DNA of 64,000 nt from Bacteroidales bacterium (GTDB lineage Bacteria > Bacteroidota > Bacteroidia > Bacteroidales > F082), in contig JAFYHS010000003.1 of the NCBI GenBank assembly GCA_017539045.1, forward strand, positions 1 to 64,000, read 5' to 3'. Both the position numbers and the translations under genes were made by a program. Each line of letters starts with the position of its first letter. The stretch's first letter is position 1. Positions 52,166-59,835 of the stretch are shown here, in pieces. The notes beneath the pieces are model-generated. The model was not told the origin of the DNA. It did not search any database and was given only the letters and a program-made list of their open reading frames with translations.

Positions 52166-53286
52166 GAAAAGTGTGGATCCTGTTGTTGGTGGCGTTGACG
52201 GCATGTAGGTTCAACCAACAAGTCAAGGAAGAGAAGACCGAGGTCGACAACCTCATGCGCTATGCGCATAACGTCGTCGTCAGCGAGAAGGACTACGGCT
52301 ATCTGATGGAAGTGATCTGTCCATGGGATACGACCTTGTCGCTGGGCAAGTTCGCCATGGTCAAGGACACGACGAAAGCCGTTGATGCGGACGTGAAAGG
52401 TGTCCTTCGCGTCCCCGTGAAGTCCGTAATCTCGTTCTCAGCCACGCAATGGGCCGTCTTCCTTCGTTTGGGTGAGATCGACCGTGTGAAAGGCATTCTC
52501 GAAGGCCGTTTCGTGACCGACTCCACCATGCGTGCCTTGTTGGCGGAGGAGAAGGTCTACGATATCGGTACGGAAGCCGCAGCCGACATTGAAAGGATGA
52601 TACAATTGAAGCCCGACGCCTTGCTCTATTCGCCTTATTTCGACGGCAACCAAGGCGGCCTCAACGTCACGGGTGCTGTGTTGTTCCCCTTTGCCGATTA
52701 TATGGAGAACACGCCTTTGGGCCGTGCCGAATGGATCCGTGTCATCGGCATTATGGCGGGCTGCGAGGACAAGGCCAACGCCTGGTTCGACGACATCGAA
52801 CGGCGTTACTCTGCCCTTTCGGGACTCTGTGAAGGGGTGGAGCACCGTCCCACGGTGTTCTCCGACCTGGCCTTCAACGGGCAGTGGTATGTGGCAGGTG
52901 GTCGCAGCTATATCGCCAAGCTCTTCGCCGATGCTGGAGCAGACTACATCTGGAAGGACAATCCGTCGACGGCTAGCGTCCCCATGGATGCCGAGAGCAT
53001 CCTTGCCAAGGCACAGCATGCCGACTACTGGCGCGTCATCAACTCCAATCCTTTCCCGATGACCTACGAGTCATTGTCGAAAGAGAGTCCCGTCTATCCG
53101 CTCTTCGATGCCTTCAAAAACCATCAAATCATCGTCTGCGACATCCTCTCGACAGGCTATTTCGAGCAGTCGCAGTGCGAGCCTGACCTGTTGCTGGCTG
53201 ACTTCATCCATTTCTTCCATCCCGAGCTCTTGACAGGGGAGTGGGAGGGATACCAGACTAGATATTATCATTTGATGGAGGAATAA
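52162..53286 (+). CDS. btuF: Periplasmic-binding lipoprotein, BtuF-like
   Basis: 374 residues. Lipobox ALTAC (Cys15). It has the type III periplasmic-binding fold of BtuF/FhuD: the N-lobe has VPVKSVISFSATQWAVFLRLGEIDRVKGI, the helical hinge ALLYSPYFDGNQGGLNVTG, and the C-lobe WYVAGGRSYIAKLFADAGADYIWKDN. These proteins deliver cobalamin or Fe-chelates to an ABC permease. No btuC or btuD follows, because the next gene is convergent and begins at 53287. The cobalamin assignment rests on the operon and the riboswitch. Confidence 0.85.
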   Translation: MRKVWILLLVALTACRFNQQVKEEKTEVDNLMRYAHNVVVSEKDYGYLMEVICPWDTTLSLGKFAMVKDTTKAVDADVKGVLRVPVKSVISFSATQWAVFLRLGEIDRVKGILEGRFVTDSTMRALLAEEKVYDIGTEAAADIERMIQLKPDALLYSPYFDGNQGGLNVTGAVLFPFADYMENTPLGRAEWIRVIGIMAGCEDKANAWFDDIERRYSALSGLCEGVEHRPTVFSDLAFNGQWYVAGGRSYIAKLFADAGADYIWKDNPSTASVPMDAESILAKAQHADYWRVINSNPFPMTYESLSKESPVYPLFDAFKNHQIIVCDILSTGYFEQSQCEPDLLLADFIHFFHPELLTGEWEGYQTRYYHLMEE

Positions 53287-53457
53287 TCATCTCCTAAACG
53301 GACAATCCACCGTGCAGCCCGAACAGCCTAGGGCATTTCCGTCATTTTTGCTATCGTCGCCACAAGAGCAAGTGCCCTTGCCCCTACGCATTGCCCTTAT
53401 GGCAACCACGACGAGGGCCACTACAACCAACAGCACTATGACGGTAGGCCAGTTCAT
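53287..53457 (-). CDS. FeoB-associated Cys-rich membrane protein
   Basis: 56 residues from ATG 53457; too short for most ORF screens. One membrane helix (VIVLLVVVALVVVAIRAM) then a Cys cluster CSCG ... CSGCTVDC. It matches the FeoB-associated Cys-rich protein family and probably assists iron transport or acts as the small third Feo component. The start overlaps the feoAB stop by ATGA. The stop abuts the btuF stop directly. Confidence 0.85.
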   Translation of the reverse strand: MNWPTVIVLLVVVALVVVAIRAMRRGKGTCSCGDDSKNDGNALGCSGCTVDCPFRR

Positions 53458-55814
53458 GCGATGACGGCGTTGGCGATGAGGTAGGCAAACCAGGCGCAAA
53501 GCCAGGCGACGACACATTGGAACAGGATGATGAAGAGCATCCACTTGCTGCCCAACTCGCGACGGACGGCGGCCATGGCGGCCACGCAAGGCGTGTAGAG
53601 CAGGCAGAAGACTAACATGGAGATGCTGGTGACGGTGGTGAACAGTGGCATGGCGTTCAGGACCTCGAGGGTGGCCACCACGCTTTCCTTGGCCATGAAG
53701 CCGCTCACCAGGGCGGTGACGATCTGCCATTCACCCAAGCCGATAGGACGGAAGATAGGCGCGATCCATCCGGCCACGCTGGCCAGCATACTGCCTTCGC
53801 CGTTCTCGACCATCTGGAAGTGGAAGTCGAAGGTCTGCAGGAACCAAATCACCAAGGAGGCGATGAAGATGACAGTGAAGGCACGCTGCAGGAAGTCCTT
53901 GGTCTTGTCCCACAGCAGGTGCGCCACATTCTTAAGGCTTGGAAGACGGTAGTTGGGGAGTTCCATGACGAAAGGCGCCACATCACCCTTGTCGCCAAAC
54001 CATTTGGTGAACAATGCGGTGACGATGCCGACGATGATACCTAGGAGATACAAACCTATCAGCACCAACCCGCCATGATGCGGGAAGAATACGCTGGTGA
54101 AGAAGGCGTAGATCGGAATCTTGGCCGAACAGCTCATGAAAGGCGTCAGCAGGATGGTACGCCAACGGTCGTGGGTGGAATGCAGGGTGCGTGTCGACAT
54201 GACGGCGGGCACGGTGCAGCCAAAGCCGATGAGCATGGGCACGATGCTGTGGCCGGTGAGGCCGAGCTTACGCAAGAAGCTGTCGCTGACGAAGGCCACG
54301 CGGGCCATATAGCCGCTGTCTTCCAACAAACTGAGGAAGAAGAACAGCAGGATGATGATAGGCACGAAACTCAACACACTGCCCACGCCACCGAAGATGC
54401 CGTCGACGACGAGTGACTGCACTGCTGGGCTGACGTTCCAGTTGGCCAAGGCGCTGCCTGTCACTCCTGCGAGCCACGAGATGCCTTGGTCGAGCCAGTC
54501 CTGCAAGGGTGCACCGAGGGCGTCGATACTGAGCCAGATGATGCCCATCATGACCAGGATGAAGATGGGGATGGCGGTCCACTTGCCCGTCAGGATCTTG
54601 TCAATCTTGCGGCTGCGTTGGTATTCCTTGCTTTCCTTGGGTTTCACGACGGTTTTGTCGCACAGCCGTTTGATGAAGGCAAAACGCATCTCGGCCATGG
54701 CCGCGGCGCGGTCGAGGCCGCGTTCCTCTTCCATCTGAAGGATGAGGTGCTCGAGGGTCTCTTTCTCGTTTTGTGAGAGCTGAAGTGCTTCCATGACGAT
54801 GGCATCGCCTTCGATGAGTTTGGAGGCAGCGAAACGTACGGGGATTTCGGCACGCTGGGCATGGTCTTCGATGAGGTGCATGATGCTGTGGAGACAACGG
54901 TGCACGGCGCCGCCGTGGTCGTCTTTGTCGCAGAAGTCCTGTCGCACTGGAGCCTCCTGATACTTCGCGATGTGGATGGCGTGGTCGACGAGCTCGTTGA
55001 TACCTTCGTTCTTGGCAGCCGAGATGGGCACCACGGGCAGACCGAGGATCTGTTCCATCTCGTTCACCAGGATGCTGCCGCCGTTGTTACGCACCTCGTC
55101 CATCATATTGAGGGCGAGTACCATGGGCGTACCTAACTCCATGAGTTGCATGGTGAGGTAGAGGTTGCGCTCGATGTTGTTGGCATCCACGATGTTGATG
55201 ATGGCCTTCGGTTTCTCTTTTATGATGAACTCACGCGAGACAATCTCCTCGGAGGTGTAAGGCGACAGCGAGTAGATGCCCGGCAGATCGGTGACCGACG
55301 TCTCGGGATGCCCTTTGATGACGCCGTCTTTGCGGTCGACGGTGACACCGGGGAAGTTGCCTACATGTTGGTTGGCGCCTGTCAGCTGGTTGAAGAGTGT
55401 GGTCTTACCGCAGTTCTGCTGTCCGGCGAGGGCAAAGGTGAGCTTGGTGCCTTTGGGAAGCGGGGTCTCGTGGGTCTTGTCGTGGTAGATGCCTTCCTCA
55501 CCCAAGCCCGGGTGTGCATTGTGGTCGGGGAGGGAGGTGATATACAGTTGGTCGAGGTTGCTGTCTTTTTCTTCGTTTTGGGAGTCGTCGCATGCTTCCA
55601 CTTCGATGAGGGCGGCATCGGCTTTGCGAAGGGTGAGGGCATAACCATGGATCATCACCTCCATCGGGTCGCCAAGGGGCGCGTATTTCACGATTTTGAT
55701 GAACGCATCGGGGATAAGGCCCATGTCGAGGAAGTGCTGTCGGCGTTGGCCTTCGCCTCCCACGGCCTTGATGCGTGCGGATTGTCCTATTTCGAGTTTA
55801 TCGAGGGTTGACAT
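53454..55814 (-). CDS. feoB: Ferrous iron transporter FeoA-FeoB fusion
   Basis: 786 residues. Residues ~1-75 are a FeoA SH3-like domain (KLEIGQSARIKAVGG, DPMEVMIHGYALTLRK). After an acidic linker comes the FeoB G domain: G1 GQQNCGKTTLFN (usual GNPNSGKT), G3 DLPGIYSL, G4 NMMDE in place of NKxD. The GDI domain and 8-9 membrane helices with Gate motifs follow. It imports Fe2+ driven by GTP. Fusion with FeoA is known in Bacteroidota. The co-transcribed Cys-rich partner follows directly. Confidence 0.95.
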   Translation of the reverse strand: MSTLDKLEIGQSARIKAVGGEGQRRQHFLDMGLIPDAFIKIVKYAPLGDPMEVMIHGYALTLRKADAALIEVEACDDSQNEEKDSNLDQLYITSLPDHNAHPGLGEEGIYHDKTHETPLPKGTKLTFALAGQQNCGKTTLFNQLTGANQHVGNFPGVTVDRKDGVIKGHPETSVTDLPGIYSLSPYTSEEIVSREFIIKEKPKAIINIVDANNIERNLYLTMQLMELGTPMVLALNMMDEVRNNGGSILVNEMEQILGLPVVPISAAKNEGINELVDHAIHIAKYQEAPVRQDFCDKDDHGGAVHRCLHSIMHLIEDHAQRAEIPVRFAASKLIEGDAIVMEALQLSQNEKETLEHLILQMEEERGLDRAAAMAEMRFAFIKRLCDKTVVKPKESKEYQRSRKIDKILTGKWTAIPIFILVMMGIIWLSIDALGAPLQDWLDQGISWLAGVTGSALANWNVSPAVQSLVVDGIFGGVGSVLSFVPIIILLFFFLSLLEDSGYMARVAFVSDSFLRKLGLTGHSIVPMLIGFGCTVPAVMSTRTLHSTHDRWRTILLTPFMSCSAKIPIYAFFTSVFFPHHGGLVLIGLYLLGIIVGIVTALFTKWFGDKGDVAPFVMELPNYRLPSLKNVAHLLWDKTKDFLQRAFTVIFIASLVIWFLQTFDFHFQMVENGEGSMLASVAGWIAPIFRPIGLGEWQIVTALVSGFMAKESVVATLEVLNAMPLFTTVTSISMLVFCLLYTPCVAAMAAVRRELGSKWMLFIILFQCVVAWLCAWFAYLIANAVIA

Positions 55815-55836
55815 TGGATGCTATTGTTTGATGCTG

Positions 55837-55844
55837 CAAAAATA
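55837..55844 (-). promoter_or_regulatory. -7 box for feoAB
   Basis: Minus-strand TATTTTTG, 22 nt before the ATG at 55814. The 124-nt gap up to 55938 shows no Fur-box strong enough to claim. Confidence 0.5.
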
Positions 55845-55938
55845 CGAAGACAATCCTTACCTTTTTATCCTTATTAATTATACTTTTGTCTGCCGGCACT
55901 CATTATTAGTGATGAGGAGCAAACCCTTTTGTCGCTTT

Positions 55939-57459
55939 TTAGTTCTTCTTAGCCAGCTTTTTGGCGTCGCCATGCGTATAATAACGCACGGTCACTTCCG
56001 GCTTCTGCCGCTCTTCCATTTTGACCTCGCAACTGAACGTCACTGGTGATATGCCTTCATCCAGGAAGGACTCGCCTTCAGCGGTCACGTTGGCTATCTT
56101 GTTGTAGTTGAAGTCGGTGATGCAAGCATGACCTTCGAAGTCGTAGATGAGATATTGTCCGGCGCGTAAGGTGCATGGGAAATAGAGCGTCCCATTCGGG
56201 GTCGTGATGACCAGGTTGCTGACGCTGCCTTTGCCTTCGGCTGTGATGCTGAGTGCAAATCGGCCCGTGTATGGGGAGTTCCATTCCCATTGGTCGTCGC
56301 TGAGGTTGCAATAGTAACGGCGGGAGTTATGCTGGGGATAGAGGAGGAAGCTGGAGTCCTCGTCGCGTTGGATGTGCCAGTCGCAATAAGGGTCTTTTAG
56401 CGCTTCCTTGATGTCGTCGCTGAAGGCATGTGACAAGCGCAGGCTCTCCCATATTTTTATGGTGTTGAGCATGATATTGGTGAGCCCATGCTTACGCATG
56501 GCTGCCGCGCTGAAGTCGAGGCCGAAGCCAGCGTCGAAGGCGGCGGCTTTGGAGAGGAACCACTCCAGTTCTTCCATCGAGGTCGACTTACGGTTCTTGT
56601 CGGCCAAGTGGATTTGGAAGTTGCCGATCATCCACGGCATCTGTTGCTTGCCATAGAACTCCTGTTTCTCAGCCAGCGTCTCCACGATCTTGGTGCGCAT
56701 CGACTCGTTCCAGAGTTGGTTCTCGTTGACGCGGCTCAAATAGGGCCATGAAGCGGGGGTGAGCAGGTCAGCCTGCAGGAGCTTGTCGGGGTTGTATTTG
56801 TGCATAGTGTCCAGGAAATGGCCGATGGCCAAGTCGCCTTGGCTGTTGTAGGAATAGCTGATCAGATCGTTGAAAATGAGCAAGGGATAGCGGGTCTTGG
56901 CGCATCTCTTGGCTTCGGCTTGAGCCATTTGGTCTTGCAGCTCGAGGTCGGGCAGCAGGCTGCGTTGTGGCGTGTCCCAAAGCTTATAGACGACGGCGTT
57001 CTTGCTATGCGCGACTCTCCTTGTGCCGAAGGCACCGCGTACGCAATGGTAGAACACATGGATGTTGCCTACCTTCTCGACGCTGCGGTAGGTGACGAGT
57101 TCGTCGTCGATTTGTAGCACGTTGATGTTAGCAGGCTGGTCGAAGAGCTCGGAGTGGTAGACGGCGAACTCGGTCTGCTTATCGTCGATAGGAAGCTGCA
57201 GGTTCAAGACGCCTTGTTTCAGCAGGTGTGTCGAGGGCTTGGGAGCGACGAGTTTGCTGGTGGTGGGGACGCGGTTGGCTAACACCGACAGCCCCAAGTC
57301 CAAGCCGGCCTGACGGCTCTTTACCCTCAAATAAGCGGTGTCTTTGGGGTTGCCGTCGGCGATGAGATAGGACTTGTTGCTCCTTGGCACGAGCGGCTCT
57401 TGTGCGAGGCTAAACACCGCGCAAAGCAACAGGCATACGATGGCAAATGTCTTCTTCAT
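55939..57459 (-). CDS. Secreted protein, possible glycoside-hydrolase-like fold
   Basis: 506 residues. Signal peptide (AVFSLAQ). The N-terminal part is beta-rich (~25-170). The central part (~175-380) alternates helices and strands (LLIFNDLISYSYNSQGD, MRTKIVETLAEKQEFYGKQ, AAFDAGFGLDFSAAAM), resembling a TIM barrel, and the C-terminal part is beta-sandwich-like (~395-500). No catalytic residues can be named. The ATG overlaps the dgt stop by one base (TGATG), so it belongs to the tsaD-dgt unit. Function unknown. Confidence 0.6.
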   Translation of the reverse strand: MKKTFAIVCLLLCAVFSLAQEPLVPRSNKSYLIADGNPKDTAYLRVKSRQAGLDLGLSVLANRVPTTSKLVAPKPSTHLLKQGVLNLQLPIDDKQTEFAVYHSELFDQPANINVLQIDDELVTYRSVEKVGNIHVFYHCVRGAFGTRRVAHSKNAVVYKLWDTPQRSLLPDLELQDQMAQAEAKRCAKTRYPLLIFNDLISYSYNSQGDLAIGHFLDTMHKYNPDKLLQADLLTPASWPYLSRVNENQLWNESMRTKIVETLAEKQEFYGKQQMPWMIGNFQIHLADKNRKSTSMEELEWFLSKAAAFDAGFGLDFSAAAMRKHGLTNIMLNTIKIWESLRLSHAFSDDIKEALKDPYCDWHIQRDEDSSFLLYPQHNSRRYYCNLSDDQWEWNSPYTGRFALSITAEGKGSVSNLVITTPNGTLYFPCTLRAGQYLIYDFEGHACITDFNYNKIANVTAEGESFLDEGISPVTFSCEVKMEERQKPEVTVRYYTHGDAKKLAKKN

Positions 57460-58772
57460 CAGTCTATTCCTCTCAAGTCTTTATAGAGTTGTACGGCATA
57501 AAGGTCGGTCATATTGGAGATGAAGTCGATGACCGACTGAAGCTTGGTGTAGGTGTCGTCGGTCTCCACCTTGAATTGCTCGGGGATGAGCGACAACAGC
57601 TTCTTGTTATAAGGAGTGTTGGGGTTGAGCACGGCGTCGGTGAAGTCTTCCATGAGCGTGCCGATGATGTTGAAGCCCGTCAGTTCGATCTTCACCACCG
57701 AGGGATGGCGGTAGATGTGCTTCACCGATTCGTCGCGGCAAAGGTCGAGGGCGTTCTTCTCAAAATCGGGTAGATGGGCGATGAGGCTCTTCTCGAAACG
57801 GCCTTCCATGATGGCGTCGTAGTTTTTCACGAAGATGTCGCTGGCCAGGTTCACCAACTTGTTGATAAGCATGGCGCGAAGGAAGGCCATACGCTCGTTC
57901 ACGTCGTTCACGTCGCGGTAGGCGTCGTCGCGGTGTTTGAAGAAATCCTTGTCTCTGTTGGGGTCGAAGAACGACACGAAGCAGTTCTCGATGGATTCTG
58001 TGCTGATGATGCCGCGCTTGTGGGCATCTTCCATGTCGAGGACGAGGTAGCAGATGTCGTCGGCGGCCTCCATCATATACGACAGGGGATGACGGGCATA
58101 GACCAGATGCTCGTCGTCGATCCTTGGGATACCACATTCTTTGACGACCTCTTCAAAGGCGGGGATCTCCGAATAAAACACGTTGTATTTCTTGCGGTTG
58201 CCTTTGTTATAGGAGGGGTAGGGGTATTTCACAAGGGTGGCCAAGGTGGCCGAAGTGAGCGAGAAGCCTCCCGCTCTGCGTCCCGTGAACTGATGGGTCA
58301 GCTGACGGAAGGCGTTGGCGTTGCCTTCGAAGGCGATGAGGTCGCTCCATTGCTCTGGCTTCACCTGACTTTGCATTGCCTTGCCTTTGCCGTCTTTGAA
58401 GAAGCTGCTGATGGTGTCTTCGCCCGAGTGGCCGAAGGGCGGGTTGCCAAGGTCGTGGGCCAGACAGGCCGAGGCCACGATGGTCTCGATGTCAGACTGA
58501 CGCTCCTTCAACTCGGGGTGTTTCTTGGCCAGTTTCTCGACGGTGCGACAGGCGATGGAACGTCCCACGCTGGCCACTTCGAGGCTATGGGTGAGGCGGT
58601 TGTGTACCATCTGGGCGCCGGGCAGCGGGAAGACTTGGGTCTTGTTCTCCAGGCGACGGAAGGGACTGCTGAAGATGATGCGGTCGTAGTCGCGTTGGAA
58701 CGAGCTGCGGATATCGGGGCTCTTGTGCGGCTGCGCGTAGCGTTTGTTGGAGAGGAGGTCGGTCCAGTTCAT
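57459..58772 (-). CDS. dgt: Deoxyguanosinetriphosphate triphosphohydrolase-like protein
   Basis: 437 residues. HD-domain metal site: His in RLTHSLEV, HD in ACLAHDLGNPPFGH and the later Asp in EAADDICY. The N-terminal SPFRRLENKTQVF is typical of dNTPases. It hydrolyses dGTP or other dNTPs to the nucleoside and triphosphate. It follows tsaD by 13 nt. Confidence 0.93.
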   Translation of the reverse strand: MNWTDLLSNKRYAQPHKSPDIRSSFQRDYDRIIFSSPFRRLENKTQVFPLPGAQMVHNRLTHSLEVASVGRSIACRTVEKLAKKHPELKERQSDIETIVASACLAHDLGNPPFGHSGEDTISSFFKDGKGKAMQSQVKPEQWSDLIAFEGNANAFRQLTHQFTGRRAGGFSLTSATLATLVKYPYPSYNKGNRKKYNVFYSEIPAFEEVVKECGIPRIDDEHLVYARHPLSYMMEAADDICYLVLDMEDAHKRGIISTESIENCFVSFFDPNRDKDFFKHRDDAYRDVNDVNERMAFLRAMLINKLVNLASDIFVKNYDAIMEGRFEKSLIAHLPDFEKNALDLCRDESVKHIYRHPSVVKIELTGFNIIGTLMEDFTDAVLNPNTPYNKKLLSLIPEQFKVETDDTYTKLQSVIDFISNMTDLYAVQLYKDLRGID

Positions 58773-58785
58773 GGTCAGTGGTCGT

Positions 58786-59808
58786 TTAGTCTTTTAAGCT
58801 CTGTCTTGCATAAGGCACCAAATCCTGCGAGGCGAACTCGCCTTTCAGGAACTTGAAATAGCCGGCCACAGCGACCATGGCCGCGTTGTCGGTCGAGTAG
58901 CTCAGGCGGGGTATGAACACCTTCCAATGGTATTTCTCACCCAGGGCAAGCATGGCGTCGTGGAGACCGCTGTTGGCACTCACGCCGCCCGCAATGGCTA
59001 CGGTCTTGATGCCCGTCTGCTTGCTGGCTTTTACCAACTTGCCCATCAGTATGTCAATGATGGTCTTCTGCACCGATGCGCAGAGGTCTTCTTTGTTCTC
59101 TTCAATGAAGTTTGGGTTGGTCTTGAGTTTGTCGCGAACGGTGTATAAGATACTGGTCTTCAGTCCGCTGAAGCTGTAGTCAAGGCCAGGGATCTGGGGC
59201 TTGGCAAAGCTGAAGGCCTCAGGGTTGCCGATCTTTGCCAGCTTATCGATGACGGGACCGCCAGGGTAGGGCAGGCCAAGGATCTTGGCTGTCTTGTCGA
59301 AGGCCTCGCCAGCCGCGTCGTCGATGGTCTTGCCGATGACTTCCATATCGAAATAGTCCTTTACCACCACGATTTGAGTGTGACCGCCAGAGACGGTGAG
59401 GCACAGGAACGGGAAGTCAGGCACCTCGGTATGGGTATCATCGGTGGCAAAATGCACCAGGATGTGCGCATTCATGTGGTCAATCTCCACCATGGGGATG
59501 TTGAGAGTCTGTGCGAAAGCCTTTGAGAATGAGGTCCCTACGAGCAACGAACCCAAAAGTCCGGGTCCACGCGTAAAAGCGATGGCGGATAACTGATTTT
59601 TTTCTATTTTTGCAGTCTTCAAGGCCGTGTCGATGACGGGGATGATATTTTGCTGGTGCGCACGTGAAGCGAGCTCGGGGACAACGCCACCGTATTGCTC
59701 GTGAACCTTCTGGCTGGCAATGACATTGGAGAGCACACGGGTGCCCTGAAGCACTGCGGCAGAGGTGTCGTCGCACGAAGATTCGATGCCTAATATGTAT
59801 TCGTTCAT
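58786..59808 (-). CDS. tsaD: tRNA N6-threonylcarbamoyladenosine transferase TsaD
   Basis: 340 residues from ATG 59808 (MNEYILGIESSCDDT). Motifs: metal-binding HMNAH, VSGGHTQ, DDAAGEAFDK, YSFSGLKT and STDNAAM. TsaD attaches the threonylcarbamoyl group to A37 of ANN-decoding tRNAs together with TsaB and TsaE. It leads the tsaD-dgt-secreted protein unit and is divergent from the tamB-like gene. Confidence 0.97.
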   Translation of the reverse strand: MNEYILGIESSCDDTSAAVLQGTRVLSNVIASQKVHEQYGGVVPELASRAHQQNIIPVIDTALKTAKIEKNQLSAIAFTRGPGLLGSLLVGTSFSKAFAQTLNIPMVEIDHMNAHILVHFATDDTHTEVPDFPFLCLTVSGGHTQIVVVKDYFDMEVIGKTIDDAAGEAFDKTAKILGLPYPGGPVIDKLAKIGNPEAFSFAKPQIPGLDYSFSGLKTSILYTVRDKLKTNPNFIEENKEDLCASVQKTIIDILMGKLVKASKQTGIKTVAIAGGVSANSGLHDAMLALGEKYHWKVFIPRLSYSTDNAAMVAVAGYFKFLKGEFASQDLVPYARQSLKD

Positions 59809-59827
59809 AGGTCTCAATTTGGAGGGT

Positions 59828-59835
59828 CAAAATTA
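59828..59835 (-). promoter_or_regulatory. -7 box for tsaD
   Basis: Minus-strand TAATTTTG, 19 nt before the ATG at 59808. It overlaps the proposed start of the tamB-like gene. Confidence 0.45.

Noticed and set aside
59814..59821. TCAATTTG as a -7 box for the tamB-like gene
   Set aside because: It lacks the required TA at the first two positions, so it was not called.
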